This document shows, piece by piece, positions 45,233-54,604 of a stretch of 64,000 nucleotides of DNA. The translations under genes and the position numbers were made by a program. The stretch is from a bacterium. Its GTDB lineage: Bacteria > Pseudomonadota > Alphaproteobacteria > Rhodobacterales > Rhodobacteraceae. The notes beneath the pieces are model-generated. The model did no database searches. It worked only from the letters and a program-made list of their open reading frames with translations, and was not told the DNA's origin. The stretch is taken from the NCBI GenBank assembly GCA_016124195.1, contig WGOE01000012.1, positions 1 to 64,000 on the forward strand, read 5' to 3'. The number at the start of each line of letters is the position of its first letter. Within the stretch, counting starts at the first letter, position 1.

Positions 45233-45655
45233 ATGAAGACCCTGTTTTTGACCATGGCCATGGGCGCCCTCATCCTTGCCTCGGGCTGCGCCAAGGAAAG
45301 TGCCGATATCGCGCCGCAATATGTCTCGCCGTTGCAATACCAGCCCTATTCCTGCCGCCAGATCGCTGCGGAGGCACAGTCAGTGTCGGCCCGGGCCTCG
45401 TCGCTGATGGGGGTGCAGGACAAGAAGGCAAGCAGCGACAAGGTCGCGATGGGGGTCGGTCTGATCCTGTTCTGGCCCTCGTTGTTCTTCCTGCACGGCA
45501 ATTCCGAGACGACAGCCCAGGTGGCCGGCCTGAAGGGGCAAATGGATGCCCTGGAAGAGGCGAGCATCCAGAAGAATTGCGGCATCGTCTTTCAGCACGC
45601 GCCGGTCAAGCCGCCCGGCCCGCAGCCTGCCGCCGCGGCTCCGGCCAGCAAATAG
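45233..45655 (+). CDS. Small lipoprotein of unknown function
   Basis: 140 residues. A lipoprotein signal peptide MKTLFLTMAMGALILASGC ends in the lipobox L-A-S-G-C with the lipidated Cys at residue 19. After it lie PYSCRQIAAEAQSV, a hydrophobic stretch VAMGVGLILFWPSLFFL, a short coiled-coil-like segment and a Pro/Ala-rich tail. The frame is open far upstream, but the lipobox and the ATG at 45233 mark the real start. Similar small 'metal ABC transporter ATP-binding protein'-named lipoproteins are common; the role is unknown. It is divergent from the WYL regulator. Confidence 0.8.
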   Translation: MKTLFLTMAMGALILASGCAKESADIAPQYVSPLQYQPYSCRQIAAEAQSVSARASSLMGVQDKKASSDKVAMGVGLILFWPSLFFLHGNSETTAQVAGLKGQMDALEEASIQKNCGIVFQHAPVKPPGPQPAAAAPASK

Positions 45656-45849
45656 CGGTGCCGGAGGGTCGGCCGATTTGCGCCTTCGTTCTCCATTCCT
45701 GGCTCTGTCGCGGGCGGCAGGGCCGTCACGGCGCTGCCCGCTTACAAGCTTGCCAACGGGTCCTTGTGCCGCGCGGGACGGAGAGGCGTTTGCCAAACAT
45801 GACCGTGAACGCGCCCGGCAATCCGGCGTTGCGGGCTATGCCCTTGGGC

Positions 45850-46686
45850 TCAGGGCGTTTCGGGCAGCAGCAGGTCGGCGCGCAGTCGGTCGTAATCCAG
45901 AGGCAGGCCGGTGAAGATGCGCCAGGCATCGACGCCCTGGCCGATGTAAAGCTCGTAGCCCGAGATGATCTGCAGCCCCTCGGCCGCCGCATCGCCGAGG
46001 AATTGGGTCTCGACCGGGGTATAGACCGCGTCAAAGGCCCAGTCCGCCCCGCGCATCGCAGCGCGGGGCAGGGGGGTGCCGTCATGGCCCACCATGCCGA
46101 CCGGGGTGCAGTTGATCAGGCCTCGGGCGCCTTGGGCCAGGATCACTGCATCGCGGTCCGTCACCACCCTGAGCCCCGGCCTGCCGGCACGCAGGGCGGC
46201 GGCCAGCGCATCGGCCTTGGGCAGGTCGCGCTCGGCGATGCGGATCTCGGGCACGCCCAGGGCGGCAAGGCCGTAAGCCACCGCCTTGCCTACGCCGCCT
46301 GCGCCCATCATTAGGGTCACGCCGGGCGGCATGTCGCCGCGCAGAAGGCGATAGGCGGCGATGAAGCCGGAATAGTCGGTATTGTAGCCATGCGGCCCGC
46401 CCGCGTCGAAAACAACAGTATTTACCGCCCCGATGGCGCGCACCAGAGGGTCGTCAATCACAACTTTGGCGGCGGCGCGCTCTTTGTAGGGATAGGTGAC
46501 GTTGACCCCGCGAAAGCCGCCGGCTGCAACTTCGGCAAAGAGAGCGTCGAACGCCATGCCGGTTTCGGCAGGGACCAGCCGGTCATAGGTGACCGCAACG
46601 CCATTCTGCAGGCCGGCCAGCCGATGCAGCCGCGGCGATTGCGATTTGGCGATATTGTCGCCGATCAGGCCCAGACGAATGGTCAT
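45850..46686 (-). CDS. Shikimate dehydrogenase family protein (AroE-like)
   Basis: 278 residues. The substrate-site Lys is in NVTYPYKERA and the Asp in YNTDYSGF, both catalytic in AroE. The NADP-binding loop is MGAGGVGKAVAYGLA, and the C-terminal SGYELYIGQGVDAWRIFTG matches the family. The ATG at 46686 gives the normal IRLGLIGDNIAKSQSPRLH start. It catalyses 3-dehydroshikimate to shikimate or a quinate-type oxidation. It is not next to other aro genes, so a catabolic (quinate/shikimate) paralogue is as likely as the biosynthetic enzyme. Confidence 0.88.
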   Translation of the reverse strand: MTIRLGLIGDNIAKSQSPRLHRLAGLQNGVAVTYDRLVPAETGMAFDALFAEVAAGGFRGVNVTYPYKERAAAKVVIDDPLVRAIGAVNTVVFDAGGPHGYNTDYSGFIAAYRLLRGDMPPGVTLMMGAGGVGKAVAYGLAALGVPEIRIAERDLPKADALAAALRAGRPGLRVVTDRDAVILAQGARGLINCTPVGMVGHDGTPLPRAAMRGADWAFDAVYTPVETQFLGDAAAEGLQIISGYELYIGQGVDAWRIFTGLPLDYDRLRADLLLPETP

Positions 46687-46980
46687 GCGGCACTCCGTAG
46701 GTTCAGGTCTTGCGGCACGCCGCACAGGCCTGCCCGTTCTGCCGCGCCAGCCTTTGCAAGCGATGAGGTGGTGCTGCGGATGCCCTGCTTACCGGCTTCG
46801 CGCCCGATTTGCACGGTGTGATCGCATCCGACCGGGGCAGGGGGCCGGACGGCGACGCCAAGCGGCCCGAGGCCCGCGCGCTGCGGGCGGGATCCTGGCC
46901 GCCCGAGTTGAAATCTCTTGTCGGATCATGCGAATCCGGCAAGATATGGCGCCACCGTCCTGCCGTATGGATATAAGACC

Positions 46981-47403
46981 ATGACGCTTGTACCGCTTTT
47001 CGACGCCCCGCTTGCGGTCATCCTGCACGCCTTTGCGGCGATGGCCGCATTTGTGCTTGGCGGCGCCCAGCTTGCGCTGCCCAAGGGCACCCTGCCGCAC
47101 CGCGCGATGGGATGGACCTGGGTCACCCTGATGGCGCTGGTCGCCGCTACGTCCTTCCTGATCCACACGATATGCCAGTTCGGCCCGTTCAGCCTGATCC
47201 ATGGGCTGTCGATCCTGACGCTGGTTTCCCTGCCCGTCGCGGTAGGCCATGCCCGCAACCATCGGATTGGCGCGCACCGGCGGGTCATGCTCATGCTTTT
47301 CGCGGGCGCGCTGTTGATCGCGGGCGTCTTCACGCTGTCACCGGGGCGGATCATGCATGACGTGGTGTTCGGCACCGTGACGCATCACGGCTCCTGCGGC
47401 TGA
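46981..47403 (+). CDS. DUF2306-like four-helix membrane protein
   Basis: 140 residues with four hydrophobic segments, beginning APLAVILHAFAAMAAFVLGGAQLAL and containing MGWTWVTLMALVAATSF and the conserved HxxRNHRIGAHRRVMLMLFAGALLIAG. This is the pattern of small DUF2306 inner-membrane proteins of unknown function. The frame is open upstream to 46918, but ATG 46981 begins just before the first helix. It is an isolated gene upstream of tRNA-Thr, which is on the opposite strand. Confidence 0.75.
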   Translation: MTLVPLFDAPLAVILHAFAAMAAFVLGGAQLALPKGTLPHRAMGWTWVTLMALVAATSFLIHTICQFGPFSLIHGLSILTLVSLPVAVGHARNHRIGAHRRVMLMLFAGALLIAGVFTLSPGRIMHDVVFGTVTHHGSCG

Positions 47404-47436
47404 GCCCGGCGCAAGCGCGCAGTGTGGATGCGAAAT

Positions 47437-47512
47437 TGGTGCCCCCAGCAGGACTTGAACCCGCGACCCCCTGATTACAAATCAGGTGCTCTACCAGCTG
47501 AGCTATAAGGGC
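47437..47512 (-). tRNA. tRNA-Thr (anticodon TGT)
   Basis: The minus strand folds into a complete 76-base tRNA. The acceptor stem is GCCCTTA pairing with TGGGGGC (two G-T wobbles), the D arm is GCTCAGCTGGTAGAGC, and the anticodon stem CTGAT/ATCAG surrounds the loop TTTGTAA with anticodon TGT (Thr). The T arm is GCGGGTTCAAGTCCTGC. CCA is encoded at the 3' end. Confidence 0.95.
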
Positions 47513-47975
47513 ATGCCCGCTGATGTAGCAAACCCGATGGCCTGCCGCAAGGGACAGTGGGCCAGCAGGCGATGATCGCCGGACGATTGCGGTCAAGATA
47601 TTGAAATACGGTGATTTTCCTAGAAAGACCCCGCGGCCGCCTTGGTCGGGTCGGCAGGCCGGGCAGCGGTCAGGCCCGCAATCCGACAGGCTGGGGCCGG
47701 GCGGCGGCCATGCGCGGCAAAGCCTCAAGCCCGGCACGGATGGCAAAGATCGCGGGGCAGGTCTGCGCTCTGGCGGCGCGCATGACAGACCTGCGGCACG
47801 AGGCAGATGCGGTCCGGTCCGGGGCCTTGCGTCACGTGGCGCCCTTGCATCACCGGGGCTGCGCCCGCCAAAACGCAGTGGCCCGATCCGCGGCCCTACT
47901 TCGGGGTCATCCGGCCGGGGAAGTGATCCGCACAGCACTGCCGGGCGTAAATGCAATCGACGGCAAGGAGTTAAG
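47513..47975. other. 463-base gap without a supported gene
   Basis: It lies between the divergent tRNA-Thr and the photolyase and must hold both promoters. The photolyase frame is open upstream through this stretch, but no motif or ribosome site supports an earlier start. AAGGAG at 47965-47970 sits five bases before the ATG. Confidence 0.45.
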
Positions 47976-49388
47976 ATGTCTGACGCCCCCCTTATCCTTT
48001 GGTTCCGACGCGATCTGCGCCTCTCGGATCACCCGATGCTGACCGAAGCGCTGGCGCTTGGCCGGCCGGTCATTCCGGTTTTCGTACTGGACCCCGAAAC
48101 CGAAGCGATCGGTGCTGCGGCGCGCTGGCGGCTGGGGCTGAGCCTTGCCGATTTTGCCGCCCGGCTCGAAGCCATGGGCAGCCGGCTGATCCTGCGTCGC
48201 GGCCCGCTGCCCGAGGTGCTTGACCGGCTTCTGACCGAAACCGGGGCGGGGGGAGTCCTCTGGAGCCGCTGCTACGACCCGGCGACCCAGCCGCGCGATG
48301 CCGCGGTAAAGGCGGGGCTGCGGGCGCGCGGCCTCGTGGCGCAGTCGGTGCCGGGGTTTCTCTTGCACGAACCCTGGACGGTCAAGACCGGGCAAGACGG
48401 CTTTTACCGGGTCTATACGCCGTTCTGGAATGCGGTGCGCGACCGGGATATCGCGCGACCCTTGCCCGCCCCACAGCGCCTGCCCGCACCCGCCGCCTGG
48501 CCCGCCTCGGACCGGTTGGCGGACTGGCGCATGGGCGCGGAAATGCGGCGGGGGGCGGCGATCCTGCTGCCCCATGCCCGTGTCGGCGAGGCAGCAGCCC
48601 AGGCCCGCCTTGCCGACTTCATCGCGACGCGCGTGGCGGTCTACAAGTTGCGCCGGGATTTTCTGGCCGAAGAGGCCTGTTCTGGCCTGTCGGAAAACCT
48701 GACTTACGGCGAAATCAGCCCCCGGCAGATCTGGCACGAGGGGATGCGGGCGATGCAGGCCGGTGCGGCGGGGGCGGAACATTTTCTCAAGGAGCTGGTC
48801 TGGCGCGAATTCGCCTGGCACCTTCTGCACCACACGCCGCACATCGCGACCGGCAACTGGCGGCCCGAATGGGACAGCTTCCCCTGGCGTCCCGACAGCG
48901 AAGATGCCGAGGCCTGGCGGCGCGGCATGACGGGCGAGCCCATCGTCGATGCGGCCATGCGGCAGATCTATGTGACGGGTACAATGCACAACCGGGCGCG
49001 GATGATTGTCGCCTCTTATCTGACCAAGCATCTCATGACGCATTGGAAGATCGGGCTGGACTGGTTCGCCGATTGCCTGACCGACTGGGACCCCGCCTCG
49101 AATGCGATGGGCTGGCAATGGGTGGCAGGGTCGGGCCCCGATGCGGCGCCCTATTTCCGGATCTTCAACCCGGCCACCCAGGCCAAGACCTTCGACCCTG
49201 ACGGCCTTTACCAGCGCCGGTACCTCGCCGAACTGAGCCAGAAGCCCGGGAAAACCGCGCTCGACTATTTCGCGGCGGTGCCATTGTCCTGGGGGCTGGC
49301 GCCGGATCAGCGCTATCCCTTGCCGCGGATCCCGTTGCAGGATGGCCGCAACCGTGCCCTCGCGGCATATGCGCAACGAAGTGCTTGA
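47976..49388 (+). CDS. phrB: Deoxyribodipyrimidine photolyase
   Basis: 470 residues, the class I CPD photolyase/cryptochrome length. The N-terminal domain begins LILWFRRDLRLSDHPML. The FAD-binding domain carries GEPIVDAAMRQIYVTGTMHNRARMIVASYLTKHL and DWDPASNAMGWQWVAGSGPDAAPYFRIFNP. These match the FAD-binding and DNA-dimer-binding motifs. It repairs UV dimers with blue light. The ATG at 47976 is fixed by AAGGAG. It is 51 bases upstream of a CFA-synthase-like gene, forming a stress-response group with trgAB. Confidence 0.95.
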   Translation: MSDAPLILWFRRDLRLSDHPMLTEALALGRPVIPVFVLDPETEAIGAAARWRLGLSLADFAARLEAMGSRLILRRGPLPEVLDRLLTETGAGGVLWSRCYDPATQPRDAAVKAGLRARGLVAQSVPGFLLHEPWTVKTGQDGFYRVYTPFWNAVRDRDIARPLPAPQRLPAPAAWPASDRLADWRMGAEMRRGAAILLPHARVGEAAAQARLADFIATRVAVYKLRRDFLAEEACSGLSENLTYGEISPRQIWHEGMRAMQAGAAGAEHFLKELVWREFAWHLLHHTPHIATGNWRPEWDSFPWRPDSEDAEAWRRGMTGEPIVDAAMRQIYVTGTMHNRARMIVASYLTKHLMTHWKIGLDWFADCLTDWDPASNAMGWQWVAGSGPDAAPYFRIFNPATQAKTFDPDGLYQRRYLAELSQKPGKTALDYFAAVPLSWGLAPDQRYPLPRIPLQDGRNRALAAYAQRSA

Positions 49389-49439
49389 GTGTCGCCGGAT
49401 GTTCTGGAAACATGCGGTCGGTAAGTGACTGGGGACGAC

Positions 49440-50651
49440 ATGACATTTCTGACCTCGACCAAGGGCCAGAAGGGCCTGCCGCGTTATTTCGGGCCTGCCT
49501 TTGCCGCCATTTCGCGCATGCAGCGCGGCCGGCTGGACTTTCGTCTTCCCGATGGCCGGGTGTTCCGCGCCGAGGGCAAGCAGCCCGGCACCGCCGCCAT
49601 GATCGAGGTGCACAACCCCGATATCTTTGCCCGCCTGATCCGCGAGGGCGACCTTGGCTTTTGCGAGGCCTATCTGGAGGGCTGGTGGTCCACCCCCGAC
49701 CTTCTGGGTTTCATGGACCTGATCCAGACCGGCAACGAGGCGGTTTATGATGCCTTTCCCGGCATGGGACTGGTGCGCGCCTATGAACGGCTGCGGTTCT
49801 GGCTGCAATCGAACTCGAAAAAGCAGGCCAGAAAGAACATCAGCTATCACTACGACCTGGGCAACGATTTCTACGGGCTGTGGCTGGATGAAAGCATGAC
49901 CTATTCCTCGGCCCTGTTCCGCACCGGACAGGAAAGCCTGGAAAAGGCGCAAGAGCAGAAATATGCCTCGATGGTCGATCTGATGGGGGCAAAGCCCGGC
50001 GACCATGTGCTGGAAATCGGCTGCGGCTGGGGCGGCTTTGCCGAATATGCCGCGGCCAAGCGCGGCCTGAAGGTGACCTGCCTGACGATCAGCGCCGAAC
50101 AGCACCGCTATGCCGTGGACCGCATCGCGCGGGCCGGCCTGTCTGACAAGGTCGAGATCAAGCTGCAGGATTACCGCGACGAGACCGGGGTCTATGACGG
50201 CGTGGCCTCGATCGAGATGTTCGAGGCGGTGGGCGAGAAATACTGGCCGACCTATTTCAACGCGGTCCTGAACCGTCTGCGTCCGGGCAGGAACGCCACA
50301 TTGCAGATCATCACCATCGCCGACCACCGCTTTGAAACCTATCGCAAATCGGTGGATTTCATCCAGAAGTACATCTTTCCGGGCGGCATGCTGCCCTCGC
50401 CCTCGGCCCTGCGGCGCGAGGTGGAACGGGCCGGGCTGAAGGTTCTGGGCTCCATCGAGTTCGGCAAGAGCTACAGCCAGACGCTGCGGCGCTGGCACGA
50501 GGATTTCAACGCGCGCTGGGCGGAGGTCGCCCATCTGGGATTTGACGACCGGTTCCGCCGGATGTGGAATTTCTACCTGACCTCTTGCGCCGGCGCCTTC
50601 GAGGGCGGAAACTGCGATGTGACGCAGATCACCATTGCCCGTCCGGCCTGA
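49440..50651 (+). CDS. Cyclopropane-fatty-acyl-phospholipid synthase-like methyltransferase
   Basis: 403 residues. The SAM site is VLEIGCGWGGFAEYAA at about residues 184-199, and the family-specific SYHYDLGNDFYGLWLDESMTYSSALF precedes it. VASIEMFEAVGEKYWPTYF and the C-terminal SIEFGKSYSQTLRRW are also family features. It is probably membrane-associated and transfers a methylene or methyl group from SAM to unsaturated phospholipid acyl chains. The ATG at 49440 is chosen over 49425. It is followed 18 bases on by trgA. Confidence 0.9.
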   Translation: MTFLTSTKGQKGLPRYFGPAFAAISRMQRGRLDFRLPDGRVFRAEGKQPGTAAMIEVHNPDIFARLIREGDLGFCEAYLEGWWSTPDLLGFMDLIQTGNEAVYDAFPGMGLVRAYERLRFWLQSNSKKQARKNISYHYDLGNDFYGLWLDESMTYSSALFRTGQESLEKAQEQKYASMVDLMGAKPGDHVLEIGCGWGGFAEYAAAKRGLKVTCLTISAEQHRYAVDRIARAGLSDKVEIKLQDYRDETGVYDGVASIEMFEAVGEKYWPTYFNAVLNRLRPGRNATLQIITIADHRFETYRKSVDFIQKYIFPGGMLPSPSALRREVERAGLKVLGSIEFGKSYSQTLRRWHEDFNARWAEVAHLGFDDRFRRMWNFYLTSCAGAFEGGNCDVTQITIARPA

Positions 50652-50669
50652 ACCGGGCGAGGGGAGCAG

Positions 50670-51113
50670 ATGCCGACAGCCACGAAGATCGTCTCCGCCG
50701 TCGCTTTTGCCTTGGTCGGGCTTTGGGCGGCGATTTCCTATATTCCGCAACTGCCCGAAGGCACCTCGGTCGGGCATTTTCCCGAACTGATGACGGCCCT
50801 GGGCTTTGTGCTGGGCTGGCGGTCGGTGGGGCGCTTCACCGGGCGTGGCTATGGCGAATCCCTCGGGCTGGGCCTGCGCGGGTCGTTCCTGTTGGTGTTC
50901 TGGGCGCTGTTGGGATTCGCCAGCTATACCATGCTGATGCGGTCGACCAAGCAGGTCTATCGCGGCGATCCGGGCCGGGCGCTCATGGATGTGCCGCAGA
51001 TCATGCTGCAATATGCCGAGCTTTTGTGGGCACGCGATGTGCTGGTGGCCCTGGTGGTCGGCGGTCTTTTGGGCGGGCTCGTCGCGGAATTCGCGGCGCG
51101 GCGCTGGACCTGA
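50670..51113 (+). CDS. trgA: TrgA-like tellurite-resistance membrane protein
   Basis: 147 residues with about four helices (KIVSAVAFALVGLWAAISYIP, LGFVLGWRSVG, SFLLVFWALLGFASYTML, VLVALVVGGLLGGLVAEF). It resembles TrgA of the Rhodobacter sphaeroides trgAB tellurite locus. The next gene is a TrgB-like NUDIX protein, starting two bases after this stop, which strengthens the assignment. The molecular role of TrgA is unknown; resistance is inferred from the R. sphaeroides work. Confidence 0.75.
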   Translation: MPTATKIVSAVAFALVGLWAAISYIPQLPEGTSVGHFPELMTALGFVLGWRSVGRFTGRGYGESLGLGLRGSFLLVFWALLGFASYTMLMRSTKQVYRGDPGRALMDVPQIMLQYAELLWARDVLVALVVGGLLGGLVAEFAARRWT

Positions 51114-51115
51114 CG

Positions 51116-52180
51116 ATGAAAAGCCGGATCTTCGTCGCCGGTATCGCAGCCGAGGCTGATCTGCTGCAAAGCCTGATCGGGCTGCATGAGGCGGTCTCGG
51201 CCCATGCGGCCGGTCTGGTGCTGGTCACGTCCGCCAAGGGGCCCTGGCCGGTGGCGCAGCTGCAAACCGGCGGGACGGATGGCCTGCTGCTGGAACTGGC
51301 GCCCGAGGTGCAGCGGAGGCTCGATTTCGGTCTGCGCAGCCTGGGTCTGGAACCGCGCCCGCTGCACGAGCTTGCGGCACTGACCTACGTGGGGGCCGGT
51401 GCAGGGCGGATGGAGGCCGCAGCGCCACAGGTTTTGGCAGTCCTCGTTGCCGCCATGGCCGATATTCTGGCGCTGCAGGGCCAGCATCGACCCGAGGCGA
51501 TTGCGGCGCGGCTTTTCCCGGTGCTGGTGCGGGCCTCGTCGCGGGTGCGGGCGTCGGCCAGTCCCCCGGCCACGCTGCGCCACGATGCGGGCACGCACGA
51601 TGTCAAGGTGGCGGCGCGGCGCCAGCCCTATGCCCATTTCTTCGCGGTCGAGGAATATGACGTCTCGTGGCGCCACTTTGACGGCACGGCCTCGGCCACG
51701 GTGACCCGCGCGGCCTTTCTGTCGGGCGATGCGGTCACCGTGCTGCCCTATGACCCCGTGCGCGACCGCGTCCTTGTCGTCGAACAGTTCCGCGCCGGGC
51801 CCTTGGCGCGCGGCGATGGGCAGGCCTGGCAGATCGAGGCCATCGCGGGCCGGATCGACCCTTTCGAATCCCCGCAAGAGGCCGCTCGTCGCGAGGCGGC
51901 GGAAGAGGCCGGCCTCGTGCTGAACGATCTGATCTTCGTCGCGCGCTATTACCCCAGCCCCGGTGCGGTCGGCGAATATCTCTACTCTTATCTGGCCATC
52001 ACCGATCTGCCGGATGGCTGCGCGGGCGTCTTCGGCATGGAAGACGAGGCCGAGGACATCCGCGGCCATCTGATCGGGTTTGACGCGCTGATGGCGCTGG
52101 TGGCCAGCGGCGAGATCGAGAACGCCCCGCTGATCCTGACCGCCCTCTGGCTGCAACGCGAGCGCGCCCGCCTCAGGTAA
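51116..52180 (+). CDS. trgB: TrgB-like NUDIX hydrolase (ADP-ribose pyrophosphatase type)
   Basis: 354 residues. The NUDIX box spans about residues 245-267 (GRIDPFESPQEAARREAAEEAGL, shown here in part as GRIDPFE and REAAEEAGL), with the conserved REAAEEAG Mg-binding core. The N-terminal half (about 1-150) is a gamma-glutamylcyclotransferase-like fold region seen in TrgB. HFFAVEEYDVSWRHFDGT and EQFRAGPLARGD resemble ADP-ribose pyrophosphatases. The start lies two bases after the trgA stop. It ends at a strong hairpin shared with the convergent oxidoreductase. Confidence 0.85.
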   Translation: MKSRIFVAGIAAEADLLQSLIGLHEAVSAHAAGLVLVTSAKGPWPVAQLQTGGTDGLLLELAPEVQRRLDFGLRSLGLEPRPLHELAALTYVGAGAGRMEAAAPQVLAVLVAAMADILALQGQHRPEAIAARLFPVLVRASSRVRASASPPATLRHDAGTHDVKVAARRQPYAHFFAVEEYDVSWRHFDGTASATVTRAAFLSGDAVTVLPYDPVRDRVLVVEQFRAGPLARGDGQAWQIEAIAGRIDPFESPQEAARREAAEEAGLVLNDLIFVARYYPSPGAVGEYLYSYLAITDLPDGCAGVFGMEDEAEDIRGHLIGFDALMALVASGEIENAPLILTALWLQRERARLR

Positions 52181-52204
52181 GATGGGCAGATTGCCCATCC
52201 TACC
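52176..52204. terminator. Bidirectional terminator between trgB and the convergent oxidoreductase
   Basis: GGTAAGATGGGCA and TGCCCATCCTACC form a 13-base stem with one mismatch and a GAT loop. It overlaps the end of trgB and precedes the end of the minus-strand gene, so it can stop both transcripts. There is no long U run. Confidence 0.75.
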
Positions 52205-52213
52205 CATGCCAGA

Positions 52214-53383
52214 TCACAGCGCCAGCTTGACCCAGGCCCCGTTGCGGCGCGAGGAGCGGACGCAGGCATCGACAAAGGCGACGCCCTCGAGCCCCTCTTT
52301 CAAGCCGGGGAAGGTGACGGCGGGGTCGGGCGCCGCGCCCTCGCGCCGGGCGATGATGGCGCGGGCGGCCTCGGCATAGATGTTGGCGAAACCTTCGAGA
52401 TAGCCTTCCGGATGACCCGACGGGATCCGCGTCACGCGCGCTGCCGCCTCGCCTGTGCCGGGGCCACCGCGGGTCAGCCGGTATTTCGGCTGGCCCAGCG
52501 GCGCCACCCACAGATAGTTCGGATTCTCCTGTTCCCATTCAAGGCCGGCCTTGCTGCCGAAAATCCTGAGCCGCAGGCCGTTTTCCTGACCCGAGGCGAC
52601 CTGGCTGCACCACAGGGTGCCGCGCGCGCCCGAGGTATAACGCATCATCACATGGCCATTGTCATCGACGCGCCGGCCCGGGACAAAACTTTGCAGATCG
52701 GCCGCCAGTTCGTCCAGCGTCAGGCCGGTCACGAAATTGGCCAGGTTGAAGGCATGCGTCCCGATATCCCCTGTCGAGCCGCCGGCCCCGGTCCGCGCCG
52801 GATCGGTGCGCCAGTCGGCCTGCTTCTGCCCGGTCAGTTCGACCGGCTCGGCCAGCCAATCCTGAATATATTCCACATTGACCAGCCGGATGTCGCCCAG
52901 AACCCCCTCCGCGATCAACGCGCGCGCCTGCCGGATCATCGGGTAGCCGGTGTAATTGTGCGTCAGCGCGAAAACCACGCCCGATGCCTCGGCGGCCTTG
53001 GCGAGCCGCTTGGCCTCGGGCAGGGTCGCGGTCAGCGGCTTGTCGCAGATCACATGGATGCCGCGCTTGAGGAATTCGACCGCCACCGGCGCGTGCATGT
53101 GGTTGGGCGTCACGATCGCCACCGCCTCGATGCCGTCCTTGCGCCGCGCCTCCTTCTGCGCCATCTCGGCGAAAGAGCCATAGCTGCGCGCCACGCCCAG
53201 ATCGGCCGCAGAGGCGGCGGCGCGTTCCCGATCCGATGAAAACGCGCCTGCGACGAGTTCGTACTGATCGTCAAGACGCGCTGCGATCCGGTGTACGGCG
53301 CCGATGAAGGCGCCGCGCCCGCCCCCTACCATGCCAAGGCGGATGCGCGGCGCGCGTGCGACATGAGCGGCTGTGATAGCCAT
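52214..53383 (-). CDS. Gfo/Idh/MocA-family sugar oxidoreductase
   Basis: 389 residues. The Rossmann start is [18 protein letters not shown], the cofactor-site CDKPLTATL corresponds to the family's EKP motif, and [20 protein letters not shown] carries the substrate-site Asp/His. These enzymes oxidise or reduce a sugar or inositol ring hydroxyl with NAD(P). The ATG at 53383 has AGGAG upstream. It lies between the trgB terminator and the epimerase hairpin, so it may have its own promoter. Its neighbour epimerase and the LacI regulator place it in the same carbohydrate locus. Confidence 0.92.
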   Translation of the reverse strand: MAITAAHVARAPRIRLGMVGGGRGAFIGAVHRIAARLDDQYELVAGAFSSDRERAAASAADLGVARSYGSFAEMAQKEARRKDGIEAVAIVTPNHMHAPVAVEFLKRGIHVICDKPLTATLPEAKRLAKAAEASGVVFALTHNYTGYPMIRQARALIAEGVLGDIRLVNVEYIQDWLAEPVELTGQKQADWRTDPARTGAGGSTGDIGTHAFNLANFVTGLTLDELAADLQSFVPGRRVDDNGHVMMRYTSGARGTLWCSQVASGQENGLRLRIFGSKAGLEWEQENPNYLWVAPLGQPKYRLTRGGPGTGEAAARVTRIPSGHPEGYLEGFANIYAEAARAIIARREGAAPDPAVTFPGLKEGLEGVAFVDACVRSSRRNGAWVKLAL

Positions 53384-53522
53384 GAGATTTCTCCTGTTTC
53401 GTCCAGACCTGTCGTTCAACTTCGACCATTCAATCCAGGCCGGCCCGCCTCTGCCATCCCCGGCTCAAGCCCGGGCGCGCCGGTCCGCGTCTTTCATTTG
53501 TTTCCATATATCCCACAGGGGT

Positions 53523-53543
53523 CCGGGGGTGTGAAACCCCCGG
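53523..53543 (-). terminator. Strong hairpin between the epimerase and oxidoreductase genes
   Basis: CCGGGGGT and ACCCCCGG form a perfect 8-base stem with loop GTGAA, just downstream of the epimerase stop (minus strand). It probably ends or attenuates the LacI-epimerase transcript before the oxidoreductase gene. Confidence 0.7.
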
Positions 53544-53548
53544 CCGCC

Positions 53549-54604
53549 TCAGCCGATCCCCAACATCCGGCGATTGGCGTCCCGGTCGGTGCCGGCATCG
53601 GCGAAATCGTCAAAGGCCTTTTCGGTCACGCGGATCAGATGCGCCGCGACAAAGGCCGCCCCCTCGCGTGCGCCGTCCTCGGGATGTTTGAGGCAGCATT
53701 CCCATTCGACCACCGCCCAGCCGGAGAAGTCGTATTGCGTCAGCTTGGAGAAGATGCCACCGAAATCGACCTGCCCGTCGCCGGGGCTGCGGAAGCGGCC
53801 CGCCCGGTTGACCCAAGACTGAAACCCGCCATAGACGCCTTGACGGCCGGTCGGGTTGAACTCGGCATCCTTGACGTGGAACATCTTGATCCTGTCGTGG
53901 TAGATGTCGATATGGTCAAGATAATCAAGGCATTGCAGCACATAGTGGCTGGGATCGTAAAGCATGTTGGCCCGGCTGTGCCCCTTCACGCGGTCTAGGA
54001 ACATCTCGAAGGTCACGCCGTCGTGCAGGTCCTCGCCGGGGTGGATCTCATAGGCCAGATCGACGCCGCAAGCCTCGGCATGGTCCAAGAGCGGCAGCCA
54101 GCGGCGGGCCAGTTCGTCGAAGGCCTCTTCGACCAGGCCTGCCGGACGCTGCGGCCAAGGGTAAAGATAGGGCCAGGCCAGCGCGCCTGAAAAGGTGGCA
54201 TGCGCGTTCAGGCCCAGATGGCGCGAGGCAGTCAGCGCCTTCTTGACCTGATCCACCGCCCATTCTTGCCGTGCCTTGGGATTGCCGCGCACTGCAGGGG
54301 CGGCAAAGCCATCGAACTGCGTGTCATAGGCCGGGTGCACGGCGACCAGCTGGCCCTGCAGATGGGTGGAAAGCTCGGTGATCCGCACGCCGTTGGCTTC
54401 GGCCTGACCCTTGATCTCGTCGCAATAGGTCTTTGAGCTTGCGGCCTTTTCCAGATCGAACAGGCGGCCGTCCCAGCTTGGCACCTGCACGCCGGCATAG
54501 CCGCAGTCGGCCGCCCATTTCGTGATGCCGTCCCAGGTGTTGAACGGGGCCACGTCCCCAGCGAACTGCGCCAGAAACAGCGCGGGTCCCTTGATGGTCT
54601 TCAT
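53549..54604 (-). CDS. TIM-barrel sugar isomerase/epimerase
   Basis: 351 residues of the xylose-isomerase-like TIM-barrel family. CGYAGVQVPSWDGRLFDL, VDLAYEIHPGEDLHDG with a metal Glu, NMLYDPSHYVLQCLDYL with Asp/His, IKMFHVKDAEFNPTG with His, and WAVVEWECCL with the last Glu give the four-ligand metal site. The ATG at 54604 overlaps the LacI stop (ATGA), so the two are co-translated. The same frame is open far upstream, but those residues are Arg-rich antisense to LacI. It may isomerise or epimerise keto-sugars made by the neighbouring oxidoreductases. Confidence 0.9.
   Translation of the reverse strand: MKTIKGPALFLAQFAGDVAPFNTWDGITKWAADCGYAGVQVPSWDGRLFDLEKAASSKTYCDEIKGQAEANGVRITELSTHLQGQLVAVHPAYDTQFDGFAAPAVRGNPKARQEWAVDQVKKALTASRHLGLNAHATFSGALAWPYLYPWPQRPAGLVEEAFDELARRWLPLLDHAEACGVDLAYEIHPGEDLHDGVTFEMFLDRVKGHSRANMLYDPSHYVLQCLDYLDHIDIYHDRIKMFHVKDAEFNPTGRQGVYGGFQSWVNRAGRFRSPGDGQVDFGGIFSKLTQYDFSGWAVVEWECCLKHPEDGAREGAAFVAAHLIRVTEKAFDDFADAGTDRDANRRMLGIG

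Noticed and set aside
47907-51011. A 1034-residue minus-strand frame opposite photolyase, CFA synthase and trgA
   Set aside because: Composition is that of an antisense shadow in GC-rich DNA, whereas the plus-strand genes carry full family motifs.
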